From Pseudomonas gozinkensis (GTDB taxonomy: Bacteria > Pseudomonadota > Gammaproteobacteria > Pseudomonadales > Pseudomonadaceae), in assembly GCF_014863585.1 (NCBI RefSeq), contig NZ_CP062253.1, forward strand, positions 832,501 to 896,500: a stretch of 64,000 nucleotides of DNA. The letters are read 5' to 3'. Shown here one piece after another: positions 36,343-45,663 of the stretch. Within the stretch, counting starts at the first letter, position 1; the number at the start of each line of letters is the position of its first letter. The notes beneath the pieces are model-generated. The model was given only the letters and a program-made list of their open reading frames with translations, was not told where the DNA came from and did no database searches. The position numbers and the translations under genes were made by a program.

Positions 36343-37230
36343 TCAATCTCCGGGGAGTGCCAAGGCTTGCAACAAGGCTGTGGCATAGGGCGGCAACGTG
36401 GAGAAATCCCGGGCGCACAGCAACAGTTTGCGCATCGCCCAGCCTTCATTCATCGGCAGGGTCTTGAAGGATTGCGGCCCGGCGCGCTGAACCGCCGCCA
36501 GCGGCACGATACCCAGCCCGGCACCGCGGGCCACCATGCGCATCACCCCGTCGAAACCATCGGCGCGAATGCGGATCTGCATCCGCGAGCCGCTGTGCAG
36601 GGCCTGTTCCTCCAGGTACACCGCCAGTGCGCTGTCGGCATGCAGACCGACGAAGTCGTGGCGCAGTGCGTCGCTGAAACTGATTTCGGTCGCGTCAGAC
36701 AGCGGATGTTGCAAAGGCAGAATCAGCACCAGCGGATCATCGTGGAAGGCTCGGGTCTGCAAGTCGGTGGTGTCGATTGCGTCGGAGACAATACCCAGAT
36801 CCGCCGCGCCCTGGCGTAAGGCATGAGTGATACGGGCGCTGGGCAGTTCCTGCAGATCGATGTCGAGGTTGGGATGCTGACGCAGGAAATCCGCCAGCAC
36901 CTCCGGCAGGTATTCGCTGAGCGCCGTGGTGTTGCACAGTAAGCGCACCTGGCCTTTGACGCCGCGGGCGTATTCGGCCAGATCCTGTTGCAGGCGTTCG
37001 GCCTGTTGCAGCATCACCCGCGCATGTTGCGCCAGGGCTTTGCCGGCCGGCGTCGGCGTGACACCACGGCGCCCGCGCTCAAGAAACTCGGTGCCCAACG
37101 ATGCTTCCATCGCCCGGATCCGCGCACTGGCCGCCGCCAGCGACAGATGGCTGCGCGCGGCGCCGGCGGTGATGTTGCCGCTGTCGAGGATGTGCAGGTA
37201 CAGGCGCAGGTCGGTGAGGTCGAAGTGCAT
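36343..37230 (-). CDS. LysR-family transcriptional regulator
   Basis: This 295-aa LysR regulator has the HTH LYLHILDSGNITAGAARSHLSLAAASARIRAME at residues 8-40 and a complete substrate-binding domain (QVRLLCNTTALSEYLPEVLA, then VARGAGLGIVPLAAVQ). It is divergent from the TSUP permease gene, across 244 bp that hold a REP pair, so the permease is its probable target. It lies just outside the operator-marked locus. Confidence 0.9.
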   Translation of the reverse strand: MHFDLTDLRLYLHILDSGNITAGAARSHLSLAAASARIRAMEASLGTEFLERGRRGVTPTPAGKALAQHARVMLQQAERLQQDLAEYARGVKGQVRLLCNTTALSEYLPEVLADFLRQHPNLDIDLQELPSARITHALRQGAADLGIVSDAIDTTDLQTRAFHDDPLVLILPLQHPLSDATEISFSDALRHDFVGLHADSALAVYLEEQALHSGSRMQIRIRADGFDGVMRMVARGAGLGIVPLAAVQRAGPQSFKTLPMNEGWAMRKLLLCARDFSTLPPYATALLQALALPGD

Positions 37231-37264
37231 GGGGCAGCCTCAATATCAGTGGTGTCAGTCCCGA

Positions 37265-37349
37265 CCCCTTCGCGGGCAAGCCCGCTCCCACAGTGTTTGT
37301 GTTGTACACAGAACTTATGTTCGACATCAAACCTGTGGGAGCGGGCTTG
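37265..37349. repeat. Inverted pair of REP elements (GC variant)
   Basis: CTTCGCGGGCAAGCCCGCTC starts near 37268 and an inverted, truncated copy (TGTGGGAGCGGGCTTG) spans 37334-37349. This is the GGGCTTGCCCGC variant of the Pseudomonas REP. Unlike the other two pairs it lies in a divergent intergenic region, between a LysR gene and a permease. Confidence 0.82.
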
Positions 37350-37474
37350 GTCCGGGCGGCGATCCGACGAAGAGGCCAGTGGCCGCAAAAAATCTACAAG
37401 CCTCAGGCAGGGCGAGAGGCTGCCTCAGTGTATGACAGATTTTCAGTTCATCCGCGCAAGCGCAAAGTGTGGCC

Positions 37475-38239
37475 ATGAACGCACTCGCAGATTTCTATCA
37501 AAACCTCGGTCTGGCCCTTTCATTGCTGGTGATTGCGACCTTCGTCGTCGCTGGCATGATCAAGGGCGTGATCGGTCTCGGCCTGCCTACTGTCGCCATG
37601 GGTCTGCTCGGTCTGGCTATGGCACCGTCGCAGGCTGCGGCATTACTGATCATTCCGGCGACATTGACCAACGTCTGGCAACTGGCGTTCGGCGGGCATT
37701 TGCAGGGGCTGGTGAAACGCTTGTGGCCGATGCTGCTGGCGATCTTTCTCGGCACTGCCGTTGGCACCTTGTGGATTGGCATGGCAGGCGGGCATTGGGT
37801 GGTGCGCGGACTTGGCGCGGCGTTGTTGCTCTATGTGCTGAGCGGTTTGTTCCTGCCGACGCTGAGTGTCAGTCGCCGCCATGAACCGTGGCTCGGTCCG
37901 CTCTGTGGCGTGATCACCGGCGTCATCACTTCGGCTACCGGTGTGTTCGTGATTCCCGCCGTCCCGTACATGCAGGCACTGGGTTTGAACCGTGATGAAC
38001 TGGTCCAGGCGCTGGGCCTGTCCTTCACCGTGTCGACCCTGGCGCTGGCCGGCGGATTGCTCTGGCGCGGGTCGCTCGGCGGCGCGGAACTGAGCGCTTC
38101 GCTGCTGGCGCTGATCCCGGCGGTGCTCGGCATGTTGCTCGGCCAATGGCTGCGTCAGCGCATCAGCGCCGTGCTGTTCAAGCGGATGTTTTTCATCGGT
38201 CTGGGCGCGCTCGGCGCCCATCTGCTGATCAGCGGTTAG
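37475..38239 (+). CDS. TSUP family (TauE/SafE-like) membrane permease
   Basis: This 254-aa membrane protein has about eight hydrophobic helices and the TSUP hallmark VVAGMIKGVIGLGLPTVAMGLLG in its first repeat, with a second repeat at LCGVITGVITSATGVFVIPAVP. The family exports sulfite, sulfoacetate or related organosulfur anions, but substrates vary. The start used is the ATG at 37475; a GTG two codons earlier is possible. The C-terminus overlaps the convergent gene by 11 bp. Confidence 0.87.
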   Translation: MNALADFYQNLGLALSLLVIATFVVAGMIKGVIGLGLPTVAMGLLGLAMAPSQAAALLIIPATLTNVWQLAFGGHLQGLVKRLWPMLLAIFLGTAVGTLWIGMAGGHWVVRGLGAALLLYVLSGLFLPTLSVSRRHEPWLGPLCGVITGVITSATGVFVIPAVPYMQALGLNRDELVQALGLSFTVSTLALAGGLLWRGSLGGAELSASLLALIPAVLGMLLGQWLRQRISAVLFKRMFFIGLGALGAHLLISG

Positions 38240-38543
38240 CGGATGACGCGCTGAGCATTTCAATCGGGCGGATATCGAAATCCCGCTCCAGATACTCCAT
38301 GCGCTGGGCCAGGAATTGCTGCATGTGCGGCAGGTTCGAGTGCACGTCCAGATGCGCCTGGCTTTCCCAGATCTCGTAAAAGATGAACAGGCTCGGGTCT
38401 TCCTTGTCGCGCAGCATGTGGTACTCGATGCAGCCGGGTTCGGCGCGGCTCGGCTCGACATAAGCGCGGAAAAACGCTTCGAAGGCCTCGGCTTTTTCCG
38501 GGCGGGTCTTGGCGTGCAGGATGAAACCCTGACGTTCGCTCAT
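38229..38543 (-). CDS. Antibiotic biosynthesis monooxygenase (ABM) domain protein
   Basis: The 104-aa protein is a single ABM domain: FILHAKTRPEKAEAFEAFF, then SRAEPGCIEYHMLRDKEDPSLFIFYEIW in part and a conserved HLDVHSNLPHMQQF. E. coli YgiN, the best-known member, is a quinol monooxygenase that is partnered by the quinone reductase MdaB. Here an MdaB-type gene is divergently encoded next door (start 38747), which repeats that pairing. The start is the ATG with GGAG eight bases upstream. Confidence 0.85.
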   Translation of the reverse strand: MSERQGFILHAKTRPEKAEAFEAFFRAYVEPSRAEPGCIEYHMLRDKEDPSLFIFYEIWESQAHLDVHSNLPHMQQFLAQRMEYLERDFDIRPIEMLSASSANR

Positions 38544-38746
38544 CGCAAAAAACTCCATTCAGATTCAGATGGCGGCCAATCCTACGGCAACAATCGGCAA
38601 TCGATTCGTGCGTTTTACTCAAATGAATTTTGCGCAACCGGTGCTTATTCCGCGCGAGGCGGATCGCTAATCTGCCGCCATTCAATTTTTCCCCTTCTCC
38701 ATCCAGCGCTCTGCGCTGCGCATCGGAATCCGATCGAGGCTCTCCC

Positions 38747-39337
38747 ATGAAAAAAGTGCTGTTGCTCAATGGCGGTAAAAAATTCGCCCACTCCGACGGT
38801 CGCTACAACACCACCCTGCATGAAGCGGCGCTGAGCGTGCTGGATCGCGGCGGTGTCGACGTCAAGTCCACCTTCATCGACGAGGGTTACGACATCGCCG
38901 AAGAAGTCGCCAAATTCCTCTGGGCCGACGTGATCATTTATCAGATGCCGGGCTGGTGGATGGGCGCGCCGTGGACCGTGAAGAAGTACATCGACGAAGT
39001 CTTCACCGAAGGCCACGGCAGCCTCTACGCCAGCGATGGCCGCACCCGTTCCGACGCGTCGCAGAAGTACGGCAGCGGCGGTCTGATCCACGGCAAGCAG
39101 TACATGCTGTCGCTGACCTGGAATGCACCGCAGCAGGCGTTTGATGATCCGACCGACTTCTTCGAAGCCAAAGGCGTGGACGCGGTGTACTTCCCGTTCC
39201 ACAAGGCCAACCAGTTCCTCGGCATGACCGGCCTGCCGACGTTCCTCTGTGTGGACGTAATGAAACGCCCGAACATCGAGGCCGACGTGGCGCGTTACGA
39301 GCAGCATCTGACCGAGGTGTTTGGCCTCAAGGCCTGA
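38747..39337 (+). CDS. mdaB: MdaB-type NADPH:quinone reductase (flavodoxin fold)
   Basis: This 196-aa flavodoxin-fold protein starts MKKVLLLNGGKKFAHSDGRY. The motif IIYQMPGWWMGAPWTVKKYIDE and the region YGSGGLIHGKQYMLSLTWNAP match MdaB (modulator of drug activity B), an FAD-containing two-electron quinone reductase protecting against oxidative and electrophile stress. The start is the ATG with GAGG eight bases upstream. The ABM-domain gene is divergent and the next gene is a LysR regulator on the same strand. Confidence 0.92.
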   Translation: MKKVLLLNGGKKFAHSDGRYNTTLHEAALSVLDRGGVDVKSTFIDEGYDIAEEVAKFLWADVIIYQMPGWWMGAPWTVKKYIDEVFTEGHGSLYASDGRTRSDASQKYGSGGLIHGKQYMLSLTWNAPQQAFDDPTDFFEAKGVDAVYFPFHKANQFLGMTGLPTFLCVDVMKRPNIEADVARYEQHLTEVFGLKA

Positions 39338-39397
39338 CGCTCGGCTACTATCGAAGGCCTGAGCTTGCGCAGCAGGCCTTTCGATTCGAGGACACCC

Positions 39398-40309
39398 GTG
39401 AAAGCCAGATCCGATGAGTTGCAGATTTTCGTCTGCGTGATCGAATGCGGTTCGATCTCCGCCGCCGCCGAGCAGGTCGGACAGACGCCGTCGGCGGTCA
39501 GCCGCACGCTGTCGCGGCTGGAAGCCAAGCTCGACACCACGCTGATCAACCGCACGACCCGGCGCATGGACCTGACCGAAGAGGGCAAGTATTTCTTCGA
39601 ACAGGCCAAGCTGATCCTCGACCAGATGGATCAGCTCGAAGAACGCCTCTCTTCGCGCCAGCAAACGCCATCAGGACGACTGCGCATCAACGCCGCATCG
39701 CCGTTCATGCTCCACGCCATCGTGCCGTACATCGACGAATTCCGTCGGCTGTACCCGGACATCCAGCTCGAACTCAACAGCAACGACCTGATCATTGACC
39801 TGCTGGAACAAAGCACCGACGTCGCCATCCGCATCGGCACCCTCGCCGATTCGACGTTGCATGCCCGCTCGCTGGGTTGCAGTCCGCTGCTGATCGTCGC
39901 CAGTCCCGCGTATCTGGAAAAGCACGGCGCGCCGCTCGAAGTGGCCGATCTGAGCGAGCACACCTTGCTCGGTTTCACCCAGAACGAAGGCCTCAACCAG
40001 TGGCCGCTGCGTTACGTGCACGGCGACCGTTGGCCGATCACTCCGGCAATCAGTGCCTCCAGCGGCGAGACGGTCCGGCATCTGGCGCTGGAAGGCCAGG
40101 GCATTGCCTGCCTCTCGCATTTCATGACCATCGACGACATTCGTGCCGGGCGCCTCAAGGTGTTGCTGGCGGAATTCAACAGCGGTTATCGCCAGCCGAT
40201 CAACGCGGTGTACTACCGCAACTCGCAGCTGGCGCTGCGCATCCAGTGCTTCCTGGATTTCATTCAGAGCAAACTGGCGGCTTACGCCAGCGCCGATTTC
40301 AAGGGCTGA
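39398..40309 (+). CDS. LysR-family regulator
   Basis: This 303-aa LysR regulator has the HTH ELQIFVCVIECGSISAAAEQ near residue 7 and a complete effector domain. GTG at 39398 is chosen as the start because GAGGA lies seven bases before it; a longer frame from 39365 has no ribosome binding site. It sits 60 bp after mdaB on the same strand and 103 bp before an SDR gene; either could be a target. Confidence 0.88.
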   Translation: MKARSDELQIFVCVIECGSISAAAEQVGQTPSAVSRTLSRLEAKLDTTLINRTTRRMDLTEEGKYFFEQAKLILDQMDQLEERLSSRQQTPSGRLRINAASPFMLHAIVPYIDEFRRLYPDIQLELNSNDLIIDLLEQSTDVAIRIGTLADSTLHARSLGCSPLLIVASPAYLEKHGAPLEVADLSEHTLLGFTQNEGLNQWPLRYVHGDRWPITPAISASSGETVRHLALEGQGIACLSHFMTIDDIRAGRLKVLLAEFNSGYRQPINAVYYRNSQLALRIQCFLDFIQSKLAAYASADFKG

Positions 40310-40412
40310 TTCGTGATCCCTGCGCAACAGTGATTTGGTTGTGGGCGGGTTTTTCCACAGGACGCGCCGGTCGATACTCGTTGCATCACTTACTCACGCA
40401 GGGAGTTTCTCC

Positions 40413-41306
40413 ATGAACGTATTCGTCACCGGCGCTGCCGGTTTTATCGGCGGCTCCATCGCCACCGGTCTGGTCCAGGCTGGCCACACCGTCACCGGTC
40501 TTGTACGCAGCGCCGAACAGGCTAATGAGCTGAAGGCACTGAACATCACCCCGGTGATCGGCACCCTCGACGACAACGCATTGCTGGCCGAACAGGCCCG
40601 CGCCGCCGATGCCGTGATCAACGCCGCCAGCAGCGACCATCGCGGCGCGGTCGAAGCCTTGCTCGATGCCCTGCGCGGCTCGAACAAAGTGTTCCTGCAC
40701 ACCAGCGGTTCGAGCATCGTCGGCGACGCCTCGGGCGGCAAATCCAGCGACGTCATCTACTTCGAAGACAACCTGCCGGAGCCGACCGTCGACAAGGCCG
40801 CACGCGTGGCCATCGACAACCTGATCCTCGCCGCAGCGAAGGAAGGCGTGAACTCGGCCGTCATCTGCAACACCCTGATCTACGGCCACAGCCTGGGCGT
40901 CAATCGCGACAGCGTGCAACTGCCGCGCCTGCTGAAACAGGCGCGCAAAAGCGGCGTGGTGCGTCACGTCGGCACCGGCCAGAACATCTGGTCCAACGTG
41001 CACATCGAAGACGTGGTGGCGCTGTACCTGCTGGCCCTGACCAAAAACGTCCCGGGCACCTTCTACTTCGTCGAAAGCGGCGAAGCGTCGTTCATCGACA
41101 TGACCACCGCCATGGCCCAAGCCTTGAATCTGGGCCAGCCACAAGACTGGCCACTGAAAGACGCCGAAGCCGAGTGGGGCTACGAAATGGCCAACTACGG
41201 CCTCGGCTCCAACAGTCGCGTACGCGGCAAACACGCCCGCGAAGGGCTGGGCTGGGCGCCGAAGCGCACGTCGGTGGTTGAATGGATTCGTAACGAAATG
41301 GTGTGA
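40413..41306 (+). CDS. NAD-dependent epimerase/dehydratase family (extended SDR) protein
   Basis: This 297-aa protein begins MNVFVTGAAGFIGGSIATGL, a Rossmann NAD(P)-binding motif. It has HTSGSSIVGDAS in the catalytic Ser region and the conserved NVHIEDVVALYLLALTK near the C-terminus. The usual YxxxK active-site pair is not obvious, so it may be an atypical, NmrA-like or reductase-type SDR. It is preceded by GGGAG and followed by a clear terminator. Substrate unknown. Confidence 0.83.
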   Translation: MNVFVTGAAGFIGGSIATGLVQAGHTVTGLVRSAEQANELKALNITPVIGTLDDNALLAEQARAADAVINAASSDHRGAVEALLDALRGSNKVFLHTSGSSIVGDASGGKSSDVIYFEDNLPEPTVDKAARVAIDNLILAAAKEGVNSAVICNTLIYGHSLGVNRDSVQLPRLLKQARKSGVVRHVGTGQNIWSNVHIEDVVALYLLALTKNVPGTFYFVESGEASFIDMTTAMAQALNLGQPQDWPLKDAEAEWGYEMANYGLGSNSRVRGKHAREGLGWAPKRTSVVEWIRNEMV

Positions 41307-41346
41307 GGGTTGATTAAACCCGAGAGGGCTTTGCGACTAACCTGTG

Positions 41347-41379
41347 AACGGCTGCCTTTGGGCAGCCGTTTGTGTTTTT
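41347..41379 (+). terminator. Intrinsic terminator after the SDR gene
   Basis: Perfect arms AACGGCTGCC and GGCAGCCGTT close a TTTG tetraloop and are followed by TGTGTTTTT. Confidence 0.92.
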
Positions 41380-41441
41380 GGATTTGTCTTGGCGCCGAGA
41401 TTGAGTGAATTCGCCACTTTTTCAGAAACTGAATGACGACT

Positions 41442-41603
41442 CTATTTGGCCAGAGAAAGATGCAGAAACTTGCTGTCCTTGAGCTTCAGCTTGCGCTCAA
41501 TCGATTCAACGCTCTGACCCGTTTCGATGGCTGTCGAGCTGGCAATCGCGCGTATCAACACTTCGGCAGTGAGCTTTTTGGGGCGGCGGCGCGAAGCAGT
41601 CAT
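41442..41603 (-). CDS. Small hypothetical protein (53 aa)
   Basis: The frame encodes MTASRRRPKKLTAEVLIRAI and continues to KLKDSKFLHLSLAK. It is strongly basic at the N-terminus and helical in character, with no recognisable domain. The downstream ATG at 41603 is chosen over 41732 because the upstream part has no supporting features. It could be a small DNA- or RNA-binding protein. Coding potential is moderate; no family recognised. Confidence 0.5.
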   Translation of the reverse strand: MTASRRRPKKLTAEVLIRAIASSTAIETGQSVESIERKLKLKDSKFLHLSLAK

Positions 41604-41861
41604 GGCAGGAACTCGATAGAAAGCGTCTGCCGAGTATAGCGCCTGGACTGATGTTGAAAACCTTGTGGCCCGGGCGAAACCTTCAGCCGGGTCATGAAAA
41701 TCCCACCCCGCGATTTTCATTATTCGCGACAAGACATATCCAAAAACGACAACCCTTATCCCTCCACGAAAATTACTTTCACGTCGTTTGAAAACTCGAT
41801 CTCGAAATGATTTATGAGTTTCACAAACCCATTCGAACGTGACCCTTTCGAGGAGTACCGC

Positions 41862-43211
41862 ATGACACCGTCCTTCGGCTATTGGCTGCTAGTGTACGCC
41901 GCCGTTGCCATCATCGCCCTGATCGTTCTGATCGCCCGTTACCGACTCAATCCGTTCATTGTCATCACCCTGATTTCCATCGGTCTGGCGCTGGTGGCGG
42001 GGATGCCGCCGTCCGGCGTGGTGGGGGCGTATGAGGCCGGGGTGGGCAAGACGCTGGGGCACATTGCGCTGGTGGTGGCGCTGGGGACGATGCTCGGCAA
42101 GATGATGGCCGAGTCCGGCGGGGCCGAGCAGATGGCGCGCACGTTGATCGAACGTTTTGGCGAAAAGAACGCGCACTGGGCGATGGTGTGCATCGCGTTT
42201 CTGGTGGGGCTGCCGCTGTTTTTCGAAGTCGGTTTCGTGTTGCTGGTGCCGATTGCCTTTACCGTGGCGCGGCGGGTTGGCGTGTCGATTCTGATGGTCG
42301 GTCTGCCGATGGTCGCCGGTCTTTCGGTGGTGCATGCGCTGGTGCCGCCGCACCCGGCGGCGATGCTGGCGGTGCAGGCTTATCAGGCGTCGGTCGGGCA
42401 GACTTTGCTGTACGCGATTGCCATCGGCATTCCGACGGCGATCATTGCCGGCCCCCTGTACGCCAAATTCATCGTGCCACGCATTCAGTTGCCGGCGGAT
42501 AACCCGCTGGAAAAACAATTCCTCGAACGCGAACCTCGTGACAGCCTGCCGGGTTTCGGCATTACCATGGCGACCATTCTGTTGCCGGTGGTGCTGATGC
42601 TGATCGGCGGCTGGGCCAACCTGATTTCCACGCCGGGCAGCGGTTTCAACCAGTTCCTGTTGTTCATCGGCAACTCGGTGATCGCGCTGTTGCTGGCGAC
42701 GCTGTTGAGTTTCTGGACGCTCGGCATTGCCCAGGGTTTCAACCGCGAATCGATCCTCAAATTCACCAACGAATGCCTGGCACCGACCGCCAGCATCACC
42801 TTGCTGGTGGGCGCCGGCGGCGGTCTGAACCGGATTCTGGTGGACGCCGGGGTCACCGATCAGATCGTCGGCCTGGCGCAGGAATTTCATCTGTCGCCGT
42901 TGATCATGGGCTGGCTGTTCGCCGCATTGATGCGCATCGCCACCGGTTCGGCCACCGTCGCGATGACCACAGCTTCCGGCGTGGTCGCGCCAGTGGCCAT
43001 CGGTCTGGGTTATCCACACCCGGAACTGCTGGTGCTGGCGACCGGCGCGGGCTCGGTTATCTTTTCCCACGTCAACGACGGCGGCTTCTGGTTGATCAAG
43101 GAATACTTCAACATGACGGTGGCCCAGACGTTCAAGACCTGGACGGTGCTGGAAACCCTGATCTCGGTTGTCGCTTTCGCCCTGACCGTCGGTCTTTCTT
43201 ACCTGCTGTAG
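41862..43211 (+). CDS. GntP-family gluconate:H+ symporter-type permease
   Basis: This 449-aa inner-membrane protein with about 12 hydrophobic helices is of the GntP type (gluconate, idonate, fructuronate and related sugar acids). Typical segments are GVGKTLGHIALVVALGTMLG, PLFFEVGFVLLVPIAFTVAR and VVHALVPPHPAAMLAVQAY. The start is the ATG with GAGGAG upstream. Because an RpiR regulator and a D-aminoacylase follow directly, the substrate may be a D-amino acid derivative or an N-acylated sugar acid, not gluconate itself. Confidence 0.9.
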   Translation: MTPSFGYWLLVYAAVAIIALIVLIARYRLNPFIVITLISIGLALVAGMPPSGVVGAYEAGVGKTLGHIALVVALGTMLGKMMAESGGAEQMARTLIERFGEKNAHWAMVCIAFLVGLPLFFEVGFVLLVPIAFTVARRVGVSILMVGLPMVAGLSVVHALVPPHPAAMLAVQAYQASVGQTLLYAIAIGIPTAIIAGPLYAKFIVPRIQLPADNPLEKQFLEREPRDSLPGFGITMATILLPVVLMLIGGWANLISTPGSGFNQFLLFIGNSVIALLLATLLSFWTLGIAQGFNRESILKFTNECLAPTASITLLVGAGGGLNRILVDAGVTDQIVGLAQEFHLSPLIMGWLFAALMRIATGSATVAMTTASGVVAPVAIGLGYPHPELLVLATGAGSVIFSHVNDGGFWLIKEYFNMTVAQTFKTWTVLETLISVVAFALTVGLSYLL

Positions 43212-43226
43212 TCGGAGTTATCCGCC

Positions 43227-44087
43227 ATGGACATCCTTTATCAGATCCGCGCCCGTCAGGATTCCTTCAGCGCCGGTGAAGGACGCATCGCCCGTCTGAT
43301 GCTCGACGACGTAGGATTTGCCGCCTCCGCCAGCCTCGAAGAGCTGGCCCAGCGGGCCGAAGTCAGCACCGCCACGCTGTCGCGCTTCGCCCGCACCGTC
43401 GGTTGCCGCGACCTGCGCGACCTGCGCCTGCAACTGGCCCAGGCCAGCGGCGTCGGCAGCCGTTTCCTCGACCCGGCGGGCACGCCCGAGCAGTCGGCGT
43501 TTTACGGGCAGATCGTCGGCGATATCGAAACCACCTTGCGCCAGCATCTGGCGGCGTTCGACGAATCGCGCTTCGCCGATGCGGTGAAGTTGCTGGGCCA
43601 GGCACGGATGATCCACGCCTTCGGCATCGGCGGTTGCTCGACCCTGTGCAGCGATGAGTTGCAAGTGCGGCTGGTGCGCCTCGGCTACCCGATTGCGGTG
43701 TGCCACGACGCGGTGATGATGCGCGTCACCGCCGCCAGCCTCAGTGCCGAGCAGGTGGTGATCGTCTGTTCGCTGACCGGCATCACCCCGGAGTTGCTGG
43801 AGACCGTAGCGCTGGCGCGCAACTACGGCGCACGGATCCTCGCCATCACCCGCGCCGACTCGCCGCTGGCGGAACTGGCCGATATCGTCCTGCCGCTGCA
43901 AGGCGCCGAGACCTCGTTCATCTACAAACCGACGGCGGCGCGCTACGGCATGCTGCTCGCCATCGACGTGCTGGCCACCGAGCTGGCGCTGGCCAATCCT
44001 GAAGACAATCAAGAACGTCTGCGGCGGATCAAACTCGCCCTCGACGAATACCGTGGCGGCGACGATCACCTGCCGCTGGGAGACTGA
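43227..44087 (+). CDS. MurR/RpiR-family transcriptional regulator
   Basis: This 286-aa regulator has an N-terminal RpiR HTH (EELAQRAEVSTATLSRFART) and a C-terminal SIS domain that binds phosphosugars (AFGIGGCSTLCSDELQVRLV, VIVCSLTGITPELLETVALA). It lies 15 bp after the permease and 1 bp before the deacylase, so it probably autoregulates this operon in response to a sugar-like ligand. Confidence 0.92.
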   Translation: MDILYQIRARQDSFSAGEGRIARLMLDDVGFAASASLEELAQRAEVSTATLSRFARTVGCRDLRDLRLQLAQASGVGSRFLDPAGTPEQSAFYGQIVGDIETTLRQHLAAFDESRFADAVKLLGQARMIHAFGIGGCSTLCSDELQVRLVRLGYPIAVCHDAVMMRVTAASLSAEQVVIVCSLTGITPELLETVALARNYGARILAITRADSPLAELADIVLPLQGAETSFIYKPTAARYGMLLAIDVLATELALANPEDNQERLRRIKLALDEYRGGDDHLPLGD

Positions 44088-44088
44088 C

Positions 44089-45546
44089 ATGCTGTACGAC
44101 ACCCTGATTCGCAACGCCCTGGTCATCGACGGCAGCAACAGCCCCGGTTACGCCGCCGACGTGGCGCTCCTCGATGGCCGCATCGCGCGCATCGGTGATT
44201 TGCGCGATGCCCGCGCCAGCGATGAAATCGACGCCGGCGGCCGTGTGCTGGCACCGGGTTTCATCGACGTGCACACCCACGACGACACCGTGGTGATTCG
44301 CCAGCCACAAATGCTGCCCAAGCTCAGCCAGGGCGTGACCACGGTGATTGTCGGCAACTGCGGGATCAGCGCCGCACCGGTCAGTCTCAAGGGCGATCCA
44401 CCGGATCCGATGAACCTGCTCGGCACTGCCGCCGCATTCGTCTACCCACGTTTCAGCGATTACCGCGCAGCGGTCGAAGCGGCCAATACCACGCTGAACG
44501 TCGCGGCACTGGTCGGGCATACGGCGCTGCGCAGCAATCATCTTGATGATCTGTTTCGCACCGCGACCGACGCTGAAATCAGCGCGATGCGCGAGCAGTT
44601 GCGTGAAAGCCTGGAGGCGGGCGCCCTCGGTTTATCCACAGGTCTGGCGTATGCGAGCGCGTTCTCGGCATCCACCGATGAAGTCATGCAACTGACCGAA
44701 GAATTGAATGCGTTCGGCGCGGTGTACACCACCCACCTGCGCAGTGAATTCGAACCGGTGCTGGAAGCGATGGACGAGGCCTTTCGCATCGGACGCCACG
44801 CACAGTCGCCGGTGATCATTTCCCACCTCAAATGCGCTGGCGCCGGTAACTGGGGGCGCAGTCCGCAGTTGCTTGCCTCGTTGGAAGAAGCGGCGAAAAC
44901 TCACCCGGTCGGCTGTGATTGCTATCCGTATGCGGCGAGCTCTTCGACTCTGGATTTGAAGCAGGTCACCGACGCCCACCGCATTACCATCACCTGGTCG
45001 ACGCCGCACCCGGAAATGGGCGGTCGCGACCTGATGGACATCGCTGCCGAATGGAACCTGTCGTTGCTCGACGCCGCCAAACGCCTGCAACCGGCGGGCG
45101 CGGTGTATTACGGGATGGACGAGAACGACGTGCGACGGATCCTTGCCCATCCGCTGTCGATGGTCGGCTCCGATGGTCTGCCGGAAGACCCGTTCCCGCA
45201 TCCGCGCCTGTGGGGAGCCTTCCCACGTGTGCTCGGACATTTCAGTCGTGATGTCGGCCTCTTTCCCCTTCACACCGCCGTGCACAAGATGACCGGTCTG
45301 TCGGCCGCGCGTTTCGGCTTGAAGGAAAGGGGCGAGATTCGTGAAGGACACTGGGCGGATCTGGTGTTGTTCGATCCGGCGACCGTGCGTGATGTGGCGG
45401 ATTTCAACGACCCGCAACGTGCCGCCCAAGGTATCGAGGGTGTGTGGATCAATGGTGTTTTGAGTTACCGCGACGGTCAGGCCAACGGCCAAAGACCAGG
45501 ACGGTTCCTGGCGCGCCAGGGCGATCTGCGCGACGGCTTTCGTTGA
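44089..45546 (+). CDS. N-acyl-D-amino-acid deacylase (D-aminoacylase)
   Basis: This 485-aa amidohydrolase matches D-aminoacylases. The N-terminus has the metal-binding HTHDDT near residue 63. The family motif GVTTVIVGNCGISAAP follows, and later VGHTALR, HLRSEFEPVLEAM and a VGSDGLPEDPFPHPRLWG motif. It removes acyl groups from N-acyl-D-amino acids with a zinc centre. The operon permease-RpiR-deacylase suggests uptake and use of an acylated D-amino acid or related peptidoglycan fragment. Confidence 0.93.
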   Translation: MLYDTLIRNALVIDGSNSPGYAADVALLDGRIARIGDLRDARASDEIDAGGRVLAPGFIDVHTHDDTVVIRQPQMLPKLSQGVTTVIVGNCGISAAPVSLKGDPPDPMNLLGTAAAFVYPRFSDYRAAVEAANTTLNVAALVGHTALRSNHLDDLFRTATDAEISAMREQLRESLEAGALGLSTGLAYASAFSASTDEVMQLTEELNAFGAVYTTHLRSEFEPVLEAMDEAFRIGRHAQSPVIISHLKCAGAGNWGRSPQLLASLEEAAKTHPVGCDCYPYAASSSTLDLKQVTDAHRITITWSTPHPEMGGRDLMDIAAEWNLSLLDAAKRLQPAGAVYYGMDENDVRRILAHPLSMVGSDGLPEDPFPHPRLWGAFPRVLGHFSRDVGLFPLHTAVHKMTGLSAARFGLKERGEIREGHWADLVLFDPATVRDVADFNDPQRAAQGIEGVWINGVLSYRDGQANGQRPGRFLARQGDLRDGFR

Positions 45547-45663
45547 ATTTTGCTGACTGCGTCACGGTGATGGCACATTGCAATTAAAGAAAGCCATCAC
45601 CAAGCCGAATTGCTGACATCCACCCCGGCTACACTCTGGGGCCAATCAGTCAGGGAGCAACCC

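Noticed and set aside
36343..37230. LysR gene at 36343 as regulator of the operator regulon
   Set aside because: It lies outside the operator-marked span, is oriented with the permease gene, and its promoter region has no copy of the palindrome. It cannot be excluded, but it is a weaker candidate than the ArsR-type protein.
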